DNA from: Chitinophagales bacterium
GTDB taxonomy: Bacteria; Bacteroidota; Bacteroidia; Chitinophagales; UBA2359
Assembly (NCBI GenBank): GCA_041392475.1
Contig: JAWKLZ010000003.1
Location: forward strand, 1,075,501-1,139,500
Length of the DNA: 64,000 nt
Direction: 5' to 3'
This document shows, piece after piece, positions 7,143 to 17,776 of the stretch; position 1 is the stretch's first letter, and each line of letters opens with the position of its first letter. The notes below the pieces were generated by a model, which had not been told where the DNA came from, did no database searches, and was given only the letters and a program-made list of their open reading frames with translations. The translations under genes and the position numbers were made by a program.

Positions 7143-9143
7143 ATGAAAAACGCTTACTCCATAATACTTTTTTTGCTCTTTTCACTCTTATCCAGTTTTC
7201 ATTCCCAATCCCTATATGCCCAAAACTGCACCGCCAGTTTCGACTACCAAATGAACGGCTTAACCGTCACCTTTTCTGACCTATCCACCACCACATCAGG
7301 AACGATAACCAATTGGTCATGGGATTTTGGTGATGGTGTAGGCAGCATCTCCAATGACCAAAATCCTGTCCATACTTTTTCAACAGCAGGCGATTACACT
7401 ATCTGCCTCACCATTACAGACTCCAACAACTGCACCAACACCTTTTGCTTAGACAATGCAGAAATATTTGCCTGCAAAGCCGCTTTCACTGCCGACCTCA
7501 ATGGCTTAGAAGTCAATTTTACAGACCAATCCCTCACCACCGACGGAAGCACCATCACCTCTTGGTCATGGGATTTTGACGATGGAGGAACATCCAACCA
7601 ACAAAACCCCATCCACACCTTTAGCGAAGAGGACAAATACAAAATTTGTTTAACAATAACCACATCTTCAGGCTGCAGCAATGAACTTTGCGCCGATGTC
7701 GAAATATGTGAAGTCAACCTATCCGTTTCCATCAATCCCAACTGCAATGCCAACAACGAAGTAGCCGTCACCATAACCGCCACCGATGTATTCGACAATG
7801 CCAAAGACATAGACATTTTAGTAGATGGAGTCATTCAAGCAGGCGGACCTTATCCCATAGATGCCACCACTCCCGTCACCCAAACCTTCAATATTCCAGG
7901 CGATGGACTGCAGCATACCATAAGCGTACAATCCACCGATATAGGCAGTTGCGCCACCAACACTACCATCACCGTACCCGATTGCAGTTCAGATTGTTTT
8001 CTTTCTGCCATCAATGTCAGCTACGCCAATCCAAGTACCACCAACATTCAAATCGGCGACAATTTTTTCAGCCCCAGCAATGTCACACTTGAAGTAGGCG
8101 ACACCGCTCATTTTCAATGGGTAGGCTCAGGACACTCGACCACTTCCGATGCCACCACAGGACCAGACAGTTGGAATTCAGGAGTCATAGACATAGGCTC
8201 AACCTACGATGTCCAACTCCAAACACCCGCCATTCACAACTACTACTGCATTCCTCATGGCGGCCCCAACGGTACAGGAATGTCAGGAACAATCGTTGCC
8301 AACTGCCCCACAAATAACCAAGTCACCTTAGCCATTTCCTTCAATACCACCATAGCCAATCCAAGTGGTTTCAATCTTTATGTGGACAATGTGTTGGACA
8401 CTGGAAGCCCTTACACCTATAGCGGAACGGGAGCAAACACCTTCAACTATACCTTAAATGGCGATGGAACAAACCATATTTTTCGCATTGAAGACATAAA
8501 CGATTCCACCTGCGACATCGAAAAAAACTTCAATGCGCCCGATTGCGGAGCAGCACCAAGTTGCACCCTTTCCCTTTCTACCACCCAAACATCAGGCTGC
8601 AATACTGCCAACCAAGTTCCCTACGAATTAAATATTACAAGCATCAACGGAGGAGCGAATGGCTTCAATGTATTGGTGGATGGAGTCATTACTTCTACAC
8701 AAACCTACAATGCAAGTGGCACAACAATTGTCAATCTGAATCTTTCGGGCGATGGACAAAGCCACACGATTGAAGTACAGGATGTGGACGATTCGACTTG
8801 TTCGGCAAGCACCACAACTATACTTCCAGACTGTTTTGCGGTATGTGATTTGACCAACCTCAACATCAGCACAGGTTCTGTCACCACCCACATCATCGAA
8901 GTCCAAGACTTCCAGTTTTTCCCTGCAAATATCAGCATCACCTTAGGCGACATTGTTGATTTCCAGTGGACAGGCGCAGTAGCCCACACCACGACTTCCG
9001 ATGCCACGACAGGCGTAGATGCTTGGGATTCAGGACTATTGAATCAAGACGCAAGTTTTCAAGTGACCCCTACGACTTTGGGCAATCACCCTTACTACTG
9101 CACTCCGCATGGCGCACCGAATGGCGTGGAATGTCAGGAGTGA
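7143..9143 (+). CDS. N-terminal part of a giant secreted PKD/multi-cupredoxin protein
   Basis: A signal peptide (MKNAYSIILFLLFSLL, cleaved near AQNC) is followed by two PKD domains (WSWDFGDG near nt 7317 and WSWDFDDG near 7563). After them come small Cys-bracketed beta-domains containing GFN(V/L)(L/Y)VD and two plastocyanin-like domains (about 8041-8310 and 8880-9143). Each cupredoxin carries the type 1 copper ligand set: His in GHSTTSD or AHTTTSD, then YYC.PHG...G..M in the complete first one. The frame ends at 9143 only because one G is missing near 9126 relative to sister repeats (GGCGTGGAATG instead of GGCGTGGGAATG). With all small indels restored, the reading frame would run to 17566 and give about 3,476 residues. 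Operator 5 lies upstream. Confidence 0.85.
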   Translation: MKNAYSIILFLLFSLLSSFHSQSLYAQNCTASFDYQMNGLTVTFSDLSTTTSGTITNWSWDFGDGVGSISNDQNPVHTFSTAGDYTICLTITDSNNCTNTFCLDNAEIFACKAAFTADLNGLEVNFTDQSLTTDGSTITSWSWDFDDGGTSNQQNPIHTFSEEDKYKICLTITTSSGCSNELCADVEICEVNLSVSINPNCNANNEVAVTITATDVFDNAKDIDILVDGVIQAGGPYPIDATTPVTQTFNIPGDGLQHTISVQSTDIGSCATNTTITVPDCSSDCFLSAINVSYANPSTTNIQIGDNFFSPSNVTLEVGDTAHFQWVGSGHSTTSDATTGPDSWNSGVIDIGSTYDVQLQTPAIHNYYCIPHGGPNGTGMSGTIVANCPTNNQVTLAISFNTTIANPSGFNLYVDNVLDTGSPYTYSGTGANTFNYTLNGDGTNHIFRIEDINDSTCDIEKNFNAPDCGAAPSCTLSLSTTQTSGCNTANQVPYELNITSINGGANGFNVLVDGVITSTQTYNASGTTIVNLNLSGDGQSHTIEVQDVDDSTCSASTTTILPDCFAVCDLTNLNISTGSVTTHIIEVQDFQFFPANISITLGDIVDFQWTGAVAHTTTSDATTGVDAWDSGLLNQDASFQVTPTTLGNHPYYCTPHGAPNGVECQE

Positions 9144-12100
9144 TAACGGTCGTTCCCGACTGCAACAACAACCAAGTTTCGGCAACCTTGACCTTCAATG
9201 AAGCTAATGGCGGTTTTGGTGGCTTCAATGTGTTGGTGGACGGCACGGCAACAGCCGATAGCCCTTACACCTACGCTGCAAGCGGCTCAAATTCGGTCAA
9301 TGTCTTAATCAATGGCGATGGACAAACCATACCGTTGAAGTGCAAGACGTGGACAACGGGACTTGTGCCGCTTCCACTTCAATAAGCACCGTAGATTGCA
9401 GCTTTACGCCACCTTGCGAACTGAGCCTTTCCGCCACCCAAACATCGGGCTGCAATGCCGCCAATGAAGTGCCTTTGGAACTGACCATAACGGCAAACAA
9501 TGAAGGAGCGAATGGCTTCAATGTATTGGTAGATGGTGTGATTTCTACCACCGAAAATTACAATCCTTCGGGAACTACAACCGTCAATCTAAATCTTTCG
9601 GGCGATGGACAAAGCCACACGATTGAAGTACAGGATGTGGACGATTCGACTTGTTCGGCAAGCACCACAACTATACTTCCAGACTGTTTTGCGGTATGTG
9701 ATTTGACCAACCTCAACATCAGCACAGGTTCTGTCACCACCCACATCATCGAAGTCCAAGACTTCCAGTTTTTCCCTGCAAATATCAGCATCACCTTAGG
9801 CGACATTGTTGATTTCCAGTGGACAGGCGCAGTAGCCCACACCACGACTTCCGATGCCACGACAGGCGTAGATGCTTGGGATTCAGGACTATTGAATCAA
9901 GACGCAAGTTTTCAAGTGACCCCTACGACTTTGGGCAATCACCCTTACTACTGCACTCCGCATGGCGCACCGAATGGCGTGGGAATGTCAGGAGTGATAA
10001 CGGTCGTTCCCGACTGCAACAACAACCAAGTTTCGGCAACCTTGACCTTCAATGAAGCTAATGGCGGTTTTGGTGGCTTCAATGTGTTGGTGGACGGCAC
10101 GGCAACAGCCGATAGCCCTTACACCTACGCTGCAAGCGGCTCAAATTCGGTCAATGTCTTAATCAATGGCGATGGACAAAACCATACCGTTGAAGTGCAA
10201 GACGTGGACAACGGGACTTGTGCCGCTTCCACTTCAATAAGCACCGTAGATTGCAGCTTTACGCCACCTTGCGAACTGAGCCTTTCCGCCACCCAAACAT
10301 CGGGCTGCAATGCCGCCAATGAAGTGCCTTTGGAACTGACCATAACGGCAAACAATGAAGGAGCGAATGGCTTCAATGTATTGGTAGATGGTGTGATTTC
10401 TACCACCGAAAATTACAATCCTTCGGGAACTACAACCGTCAATCTAAATCTTTCGGGCGATGGACAAAGCCACACGATTGAAGTACAGGATGTGGACGAT
10501 TCGACTTGTTCGGCAAGCACCACAACTATACTTCCAGACTGTTTTGCGGTATGTGATTTGACCAACCTCAACATCAGCAGGTTCTGTCACCACCCACATC
10601 ATCGAAGTCCAAGACTTCCAGTTTTTCCCTGCAAATATCAGCATCACCTTAGGCGACATTGTTGATTTCCAGTGGACAGGCGCAGTAGCCCACACCACGA
10701 CTTCCGATGCCACGACAGGCGTAGATGCTTGGGATTCAGGACTATTGAATCAAGACGCAAGTTTTCAAGTGACCCCTACGACTTTGGGCAATCACCCTTA
10801 CTACTGCACTCCCGCATGGCGCACCGAATGGCGTGGGAATGTCAGGAGTGATAACGGTCGTTCCCGACTGCAACAACAACCAAGTTTCGGCAACCTTGAC
10901 CTTCAATGAAGCTAATGGCGGTTTTGGTGGCTTCAATGTGTTGGTGGACGGCACGGCAACAGCCGATAGCCCTTACACCTACGCTGCAAGCGGCTCAAAT
11001 TCGGTCAATGTCTTAATCAATGGCGATGGACAAAACCATACCGTTGAAGTGCAAGACGTGGACAACGGGACTTGTGCCGCTTCCACTTCAATAAGCACCG
11101 TAGATTGCAGCTTTACGCCACCTTGCGAACTGAGCCTTTCCGCCACCCAAACATCGGGCTGCAATGCCGCCAATGAAGTGCCTTTGGAACTGACCATAAC
11201 GGCAAACAATGAAGGAGCGAATGGCTTCAATGTATTGGTAGATGGTGTGATTTCTACCACCGAAAATTACAATCCTTCGGGAACTACAACCGTCAATCTA
11301 AATCTTTCGGGCGATGGACAAAGCCACACGATTGAAGTACAGGATGTGGACGATTCGACTTGTTCGGCAAGCACCACAACTATACTTCCAGACTGTTTTG
11401 CGGTATGTGATTTGACCAACCTCAACATCAGCACAGGTTCTGTCACCACCCACATCATCGAAGTCCAAGACTTCCAGTTTTTCCCTGCAAATATCAGCAT
11501 CACCTTAGGCGACATTGTTGATTTCCAGTGGACAGGCGCAGTAGCCCACACCACGACTTCCGATGCCACGACAGGCGTAGATGCTTGGGATTCAGGACTA
11601 TTGAATCAAGACGCAAGTTTTCAAGTGACCCCTACGACTTTGGGCAATCACCCTTACTACTGCACTCCGCATGGCGCACCGAATGGCGTGGGAATGTCAG
11701 GAGTGATAACGGTCGTTCCCGACTGCAACAACAACCAAGTTTCGGCAACCTTGACCTTCAATGAAGCTAATGGCGGTTTTGGTGGCTTCAATGTGTTGGT
11801 GGACGGCACGGCAACAGCCGATAGCCCTTACACCTACGCTGCAAGCGGCTCAAATTCGTCAATGTCTTAATCAATGGCGATGGACAAAACCATACCGTTG
11901 AAGTGCAAGACGTGGACAACGGGACTTGTGCCGCTTCCACTTCAATAAGCACCGTAGATTGCAGCTTTACGCCACCTTGCGAACTGAGCCTTTCCGCCAC
12001 CCAAACATCGGGCTGCAATGCCGCCAATGAAGTGCTTTTGAACTGACCATAACGGCAAACAATGAAGGAGCGAATGGCTTCAATGTATTGGTAGATGGTG

Positions 12101-13975
12101 TGATTTCTACCACCGAAAATTACAATCCTTCGGGAACTACAACCGTCAATCTAAATCTTTCGGGCGATGGACAAAGCCACACGATTGAAGTACAGGATGT
12201 GGACGATTCGACTTGTTCGGCAAGCACCACAACTATACTTCCAGACTGTTTTGCGGTATGTGATTTGACCAACCTCAACATCAGCACAGGTTCTGTCACC
12301 ACCCACATCATCGAAGTCCAAGACTTCCAGTTTTTCCTGCAAATATCAGCATCACCTTAGGCGACATTGTTGATTTCCAGTGGACAGGCGCAGTAGCCCA
12401 CACCACGACTTCCGATGCCACGACAGGCGTAGATGCTTGGGATTCAGGACTATTGAATCAAGACGCAAGTTTTCAAGTGACCCCTACGACTTTGGGCAAT
12501 CACCCTTACTACTGCACTCCGCATGGCGCACCGAATGGCGTGGGAATGTCAGGAGTGATAACGGTCGTTCCCGACTGCAACAACAACCAAGTTTCGGCAA
12601 CCTTGACCTTCAATGAAGCTAATGGCGGTTTTGGTGGCTTCAATGTGTTGGTGGACGGCACGGCAACAGCCGATAGCCCTTACACCTACGCTGCAAGCGG
12701 CTCAAATTCGGTCAATGTCTTAATCAATGGCGATGGACAAAACCATACCGTTGAAGTGCAAGACGTGGACAACGGGACTTGTGCCGCTTCCACTTCAATA
12801 AGCACCGTAGATTGCAGCTTTACGCCACCTTGCGAACTGAGCCTTTCCGCCACCCAAACATCGGGCTGCAATGCCGCCAATGAAGTGCCTTTGGAACTGA
12901 CCATAACGGCAAACAATGAAGGAGCGAATGGCTTCAATGTATTGGTAGATGGTGTGATTTCTACCACCGAAAATTACAATCCTTCGGGAACTACAACCGT
13001 CAATCTAAATCTTTCGGGCGATGGACAAAGCCACACGATTGAAGTACAGGATGTGGACGATTCGACTTGTTCGGCAAGCACCACAACTATACTTCCAGAC
13101 TGTTTTGCGGTATGTGATTTGACCAACCTCAACATCAGCACAGGTTCTGTCACCACCCACATCATCGAAGTCCAAGACTTCCAGTTTTTCCTGCAAATAT
13201 CAGCATCACCTTAGGCGACATTGTTGATTTCCAGTGGACAGGCGCAGTAGCCCACACCACGACTTCCGATGCCACGACAGGCGTAGATGCTTGGGATTCA
13301 GGACTATTGAATCAAGACGCAAGTTTTCAAGTGACCCCTACGACTTTGGGCAATCACCCTTACTACTGCACTCCGCATGGCGCACCGAATGGCGTGGGAA
13401 TGTCAGGAGTGATAACGGTCGTTCCCGACTGCAACAACAACCAAGTTTCGGCAACCTTGACCTTCAATGAAGCTAATGGCGGTTTTGGTGGCTTCAATGT
13501 GTTGGTGGACGGCACGGCAACAGCCGATAGCCCTTACACCTACGCTGCAAGCGGCTCAAATTCGGTCAATGTCTTAATCAATGGCGATGGACAAAACCAT
13601 ACCGTTGAAGTGCAAGACGTGGACAACGGGACTTGTGCTGCTTCCACTTCAATAAGCACCGTAGATTGCAGTTTCACCCCACCTTGCGAATTGAGCCTTT
13701 CCGCCACCCAAACATCGGGCTGCAATACCGCCAATGAAGTGCCTTTGGAATTGACCATAACGGCAAACAATGAAGGAGCAAGCGGCTTCAATATTTTGGT
13801 GGATGGAGTCATTACTTCAACACAAACTTACAATACGAGTGGAACTACAATTGTCAATCTAAATCTTTCGGGCGATGGACAAAGCCACACGATTGAAGTA
13901 CAGGATGTGGACGATTCGACTTGTTCGGCAAGCACCACAACTATACTTCCAGACTGTTTTGCGGTATGTGATTTG
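8742..13975 (+). repeat. 855-bp near-identical coding repeat, about six copies
   Basis: The phrase GGCGATGGACAAAGCC recurs at about 8749, 9602, 10457, 11311, 12164, 13018 and 13872. The intervals of 853-855 nt return to exactly 855 when the small indels are added back. One unit encodes 285 residues: one cupredoxin domain and two GFNVLVDG-type beta-domains. The copies are almost identical, whereas the flanking homologous units (before 8742 and after 13,975) are clearly diverged, which points to recent amplification or gene conversion. Confidence 0.95.
9144..13306 (+). pseudogene. Frame-broken centre of the giant multi-cupredoxin gene
   Basis: This stretch encodes five repeat units spread over all three frames. 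Comparison between copies locates the breaks: one A lost near 9327, two bases lost near 10,578, one C gained near 10,811, one G lost near 11,858, one base lost near 12,034, one C lost near 12,335 and one C lost near 13,189; the first break is near 9126. The open pieces are 8966-9385, 9340-10665, 10833-11870, 12088-12360, 12453-13214 and the piece entering 13307. The net change restores the frame seen at both ends. Nearly all breaks fall in homopolymers and only in near-identical copies, so unpolished repeat assembly is at least as likely as real decay. Each unit keeps the copper ligands His, Cys, His and Met. Confidence 0.75.
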
Positions 13976-16900
13976 AGTAATTTGACCTTATTGAGTGATG
14001 AACCACAAACACATATTGTTGAAGTGAAGGATTTTGAATTTGTGCCAAAAGAGTTGACGGTTAATGTAGGAGATGTTGTGCGATTTGAATGGACAGGAGC
14101 GATTCCTCATACAACTACTTCTGATGTTTTGGAGGGTGTGGATAGTTGGGATTCGGGTTTGTTGGGGCAAGGGTCAATTTTTGAAGTGACTATTCAGACA
14201 GAGGGTGTTCATTCTTATTATTGCATTCCTCATGGTGCGCCAGGCGGAATTGGTATGTCGGGTGTGATTACTGCTTTGTGGAATGGAGAAAGCAATTCTG
14301 TACCTGTATTGGCTCGTTTTGAAGCAGAAAATGGTGGTTTTGAAGGGTATCGAGTGTTGGTAGATGGGACGGTGACTGAGGGAAGTCCATACAGTTACAG
14401 CGATATAAGCGTGAATGAGGTTGTGGTGAATGTAGCAGCAGATGGATTGAGTCATATCATTGAAGTGGAGGACGTTGGAGATGTTTTTTGCAGTATTGAA
14501 GGGGCTATAACAACGATTGATTGCTGCCCTGAACCTCTTTGCAGCTTGAGTATTGCATCCGAACAAATATCGGATTGTGATTTTGATGGGCAGATTGAAG
14601 TCGAGGTGAGCATTGAAGGAATAGAAGTGGGTGAGAATGGCTTTAACTTATTGATTGATGGTAATTTATTGCAGGAAAGTCCTTTTAATTATGCGGTTTC
14701 GGGAACGACTGTTCAGACAATTTCGATGGTGGGAACGGGAACAAGTCGGCAGATTGAAGTGCAAGATGTGGACGATGCAAATTGTAGGGCTACGACTTCA
14801 ATTGTGGCTCCGCTTTGTGGAGAGTTTTGTGAGGTGTTGAATTTGAAGGTGGCGACAGAGGAGGCGGTGAAATATGTGGTGGAAGTGCGTGATTTTGAGT
14901 TTTTTCCGAAAGATATTGAAGTACGTGTGGGTGATACGGTTTCTTTTGTTTGGACAGGAGCGATTCCACATTCTGCTACTTCGGATGCGATTTCGGGAGC
15001 GGATGTTTGGAATTCGGGCATTATTGGGCAAGGTTCTGTTTTTGAAGTAATTATTCAAACGGTTGGCAATCATCCTTACTACTGTATTCCGCATGGCGGT
15101 CCTGGGGGTATTGGCATGGTGGGTACGATTAGGTCTTTGCCGAAGTGTACGGTGAATACGGCAAATGTGGTGGCAAGTTTTGAAGTGACGAATGGCAGTC
15201 CGAATGGCTATCGGGCGTTTTTGGATGGTGCTTTGGTGTCTGAAACGGCTTTTGTGTATCAAAATGCAATGGGTGTGAATTACTTGAATTTACCGATTTT
15301 GGGAGATGGTGAAACGCATATTTTGACCCTGCAAGATTGGGACAATCAAGTGTGTGCGGCAAGTGTGGCCTTTGAAGTTCCGATTTGTGGTTCGGGAGGT
15401 TGTGAGATTGTGAAGTTGGCAGCTTTTACGGGTCAAAGCGTGAGGCATATTGTTGAAGTGCGTGACTTTGAGTTTTTTCCAAAAGAGATTGATGTGACGG
15501 TGGGTGAAACGGTGCGCTTTGTTTGGAAAGGTGTGATTCCACACACAACGACTTCGGATGCGACTTTGGGGGCGGATGTTTGGGATTCGGATTTGTTGGG
15601 AGAAGGGGCGGTTTTTGATGTGGTGATTCAAACGGTGGGGGAGCATCCTTACTACTGCACTCCGCATGGTGGACCGAATGGCATTGGTATGTCGGGAGTG
15701 ATTCACGCTGCAATGCCTTGCGAAAATGATGAAATGACGGTGCAGTTGGATTTTGAGGCAATCAATGGCGGGGATGTGGGCTTTAATGTGTATGTGGATG
15801 GGAGTTTGCTGCCTGAAAGTCCATATCCTTATGACAATTCTAGTGGGGTAAATTCACAAATCATTCGTTTGGAAGGAGATGGAGCAGTACATACGGTGAC
15901 GGTTCAAGATGTGGAAAGTGTAATTTGTGCCGACAATGCCCAGTTATTTTTGCCGCAATGTGGGGCTGCTTGTGAGATTTCCAATATTTCGGCAAGCGTC
16001 AATGAAGGCAAAAAGCACACGATTGAAGTGAGAGATTTTGACTTTTTTCCAGCAAATTTGACCGTCAATGTGGGCGATGTGGTGGAATTTGTTTGGACGG
16101 GAGCAGTGCCGCATACAACGACTTCGGATGCAACAGCGGGCGTAGATGTTTGGGATTCGGGCTTGTTGGGGCAAGGAGCGGGTTATGAAGTGGTCATTCA
16201 ATCGGTGGGTGAACATTGGTATTATTGTATTCCGCATGGTGCGCCAAATGGTGTGGGAATGGCGGGTGTGATTGCGGCAATTGACCCTTGTGAAAATGGA
16301 AATCTACCTGTTAGGCTTTTCTTCAATGCTTTGAGTACGGGCTTCAATGGTTTCAATGTGTTGGTGGATGCTCAATTGACTGCGAATAGTCCTTTGAATT
16401 ACAACGGAATGGGGCAGAATGAGGTGATGATTGAAGTGACGGGTGATGGTGAAACGCATTTGATTACGGTGCAAGATGTGGACGACCCAACTTGTCAGGA
16501 AACGATTGAACTTCAGATGCCTAATTGTAATGATGTTTGTTTGGGCTTCCATGCGGCTTTTTCCTTCAATGTGGTGGCAGGTAGTTTGGTGGTGCAATTC
16601 AACGATGCTTCAACGGTTGGCGTGGATAATTGGATGTGGGATTTTGGGGATGGTATGACTTCGATGGAGGAAAACCCCATACATACTTTTGAGAATGAGG
16701 GTAGCTATGAGGTTTGCTTGACGGTGGAAGATGTAGGCTTGGAATGTAGTGATACTTTTTGTACTGCAATTGCAGTGGGGGAAGTGGTTTGTGAGGCAAA
16801 TTTTGAAGTGGAAAATGAAGGATTGACGGTTGAGTTTTTGGATATTTCGGTGAGTAGTGATGTTGTTGTGGAATGGTCTTGGGATTTTGGAGATGGTTTT

Positions 16901-17566
16901 GATTCTGATTTGCCGAATCCAACGCATACTTATTCGGATTTGGGTACTTATACTGTTTGTTTGGAGATTACAACTGCTGATTGTACGCATCAATATTGCG
17001 AAACGCTGGACTTGACGGATGTGTGTTTGTTGTTTGAAACGGATTTTGCGTATGAGGTGAATCACGGTGATTTGACGGTGCAATTGTTTGATTTGACGCA
17101 AGGTGGGGTGGATACTTGGCTTTGGGGTTTTGGTGATGGAGTGACTTCTAATGTTCAGAATCCTACTCATGCTTATTCGCAGGCTGGAAATTATACGGTT
17201 TGTTTGTTGGCTCGCAATTCTGAAACGGATTGTTTTGAACCGACTTGTAAGGTGGTGACGGTGGGTGATGTGGTGGGTATTGAGGATTTGGATTTGCGGC
17301 AAGTGCCTTTGGTGATTTTTCCGAATCCTTCGAGTCGTGAAAATGTGACTTGGCGCATTGTGGGGATTGATTCAAGGGATTTTGGGAGGGGGTTGTTGCT
17401 ACAATTGTATGACTTGCAGGGAAAATTGGTGTATGGAGCTGAGGTGATTGGTAGGGAAACGGTGGAGGTTCGATTGGAGGAGAATTTAGTTTTGGCGGAA
17501 GGGATGTATTTGATGCGATTGGAAGGTGGGGATAGGAGGTATTTTGGGAGGGTAGTTTTGGAGTAG
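13307..17566 (+). CDS. C-terminal part of the giant multi-cupredoxin protein, with PKD domains and T9SS tail
   Basis: The open frame of 1,419 codons starts inside the last repeat unit, so the ATG at 13307 is not a natural start. It contains the end of cupredoxin 7 and four diverged cupredoxins with domain starts near 14,005, 14,870, 15,440 and 16,010. All keep PH(T/S)(T/A)TSD and YYC.PHG...G.GM. The spacer is two beta-domains before the ninth cupredoxin and one before the tenth and eleventh (steps of about 287, 191 and 190 residues). Three PKD domains follow (WMWDFGDG, WSWDFGDG, WLWGFGDG), then a type A T9SS sorting domain (IFPNPSSRENVTW ... GMYLMRLEGG). The product should be exported across the outer membrane and kept at the cell surface or released. 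Base use changes sharply near 13,975, from C-rich to G-rich on the coding strand. Confidence 0.88.
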   Translation: MNQDASFQVTPTTLGNHPYYCTPHGAPNGVGMSGVITVVPDCNNNQVSATLTFNEANGGFGGFNVLVDGTATADSPYTYAASGSNSVNVLINGDGQNHTVEVQDVDNGTCAASTSISTVDCSFTPPCELSLSATQTSGCNTANEVPLELTITANNEGASGFNILVDGVITSTQTYNTSGTTIVNLNLSGDGQSHTIEVQDVDDSTCSASTTTILPDCFAVCDLSNLTLLSDEPQTHIVEVKDFEFVPKELTVNVGDVVRFEWTGAIPHTTTSDVLEGVDSWDSGLLGQGSIFEVTIQTEGVHSYYCIPHGAPGGIGMSGVITALWNGESNSVPVLARFEAENGGFEGYRVLVDGTVTEGSPYSYSDISVNEVVVNVAADGLSHIIEVEDVGDVFCSIEGAITTIDCCPEPLCSLSIASEQISDCDFDGQIEVEVSIEGIEVGENGFNLLIDGNLLQESPFNYAVSGTTVQTISMVGTGTSRQIEVQDVDDANCRATTSIVAPLCGEFCEVLNLKVATEEAVKYVVEVRDFEFFPKDIEVRVGDTVSFVWTGAIPHSATSDAISGADVWNSGIIGQGSVFEVIIQTVGNHPYYCIPHGGPGGIGMVGTIRSLPKCTVNTANVVASFEVTNGSPNGYRAFLDGALVSETAFVYQNAMGVNYLNLPILGDGETHILTLQDWDNQVCAASVAFEVPICGSGGCEIVKLAAFTGQSVRHIVEVRDFEFFPKEIDVTVGETVRFVWKGVIPHTTTSDATLGADVWDSDLLGEGAVFDVVIQTVGEHPYYCTPHGGPNGIGMSGVIHAAMPCENDEMTVQLDFEAINGGDVGFNVYVDGSLLPESPYPYDNSSGVNSQIIRLEGDGAVHTVTVQDVESVICADNAQLFLPQCGAACEISNISASVNEGKKHTIEVRDFDFFPANLTVNVGDVVEFVWTGAVPHTTTSDATAGVDVWDSGLLGQGAGYEVVIQSVGEHWYYCIPHGAPNGVGMAGVIAAIDPCENGNLPVRLFFNALSTGFNGFNVLVDAQLTANSPLNYNGMGQNEVMIEVTGDGETHLITVQDVDDPTCQETIELQMPNCNDVCLGFHAAFSFNVVAGSLVVQFNDASTVGVDNWMWDFGDGMTSMEENPIHTFENEGSYEVCLTVEDVGLECSDTFCTAIAVGEVVCEANFEVENEGLTVEFLDISVSSDVVVEWSWDFGDGFDSDLPNPTHTYSDLGTYTVCLEITTADCTHQYCETLDLTDVCLLFETDFAYEVNHGDLTVQLFDLTQGGVDTWLWGFGDGVTSNVQNPTHAYSQAGNYTVCLLARNSETDCFEPTCKVVTVGDVVGIEDLDLRQVPLVIFPNPSSRENVTWRIVGIDSRDFGRGLLLQLYDLQGKLVYGAEVIGRETVEVRLEENLVLAEGMYLMRLEGGDRRYFGRVVLE

Positions 17567-17582
17567 GCGTGAACTTTTGTGG

Positions 17583-17776
17583 CTCGCAAAGGCGCTAAGT
17601 ACGCAAAGGGTTTTTGTATGGGGTCTCGCAAAGGCGCTAAGTACGCAAAGGGTTTTTGTATGGGGTCTCGCAAAGGCGCTAAGTACGCAAAGGGTTTTTG
17701 TATGGGGTCTCGCAAAGGCGCTAAGTACGCAAAGGGTTTTTGTAATGCTTGGCGTACTTGGCGGCTTTGGCGAGAC
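17583..17776 (+). repeat. 42-bp direct repeat, four copies, plus one inverted copy
   Basis: Units beginning CTCGCAAAGGCGCTAAGTAC start at 17583, 17625, 17667 and 17709 and are nearly identical. At 17748-17776 a degenerate inverted copy (GCTTGGCGTACTTGGCGGCT) can pair with the last unit to form a long imperfect hairpin. The array lies between the convergent ends of the giant gene and the GxxExxY gene. Two frames stay open through it because 42 is a multiple of three, but there is no sign of translation. Confidence 0.9.

Noticed and set aside
7394..7834. Minus-strand and other-frame proteins inside the giant gene and its repeats
   Set aside because: They mirror the repeated plus-strand coding sequence; the plus frame shows domains and copper ligands, while the shadows show none.
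9120..13190. Programmed frameshifting in the giant gene
   Set aside because: The breaks lie at different places in each copy and have no shared slippery site or downstream structure.
13900..14100. Replication origin at the GC-skew change
   Set aside because: There is no dnaA, no DnaA-box cluster, and the skew changes sign again within the window (for example near 24.7 kb).
16610..17302. 230-codon minus-strand ORF
   Set aside because: It is antisense to three well-formed PKD domains and the T9SS tail; a stop-poor reverse strand follows from the G-rich coding strand.
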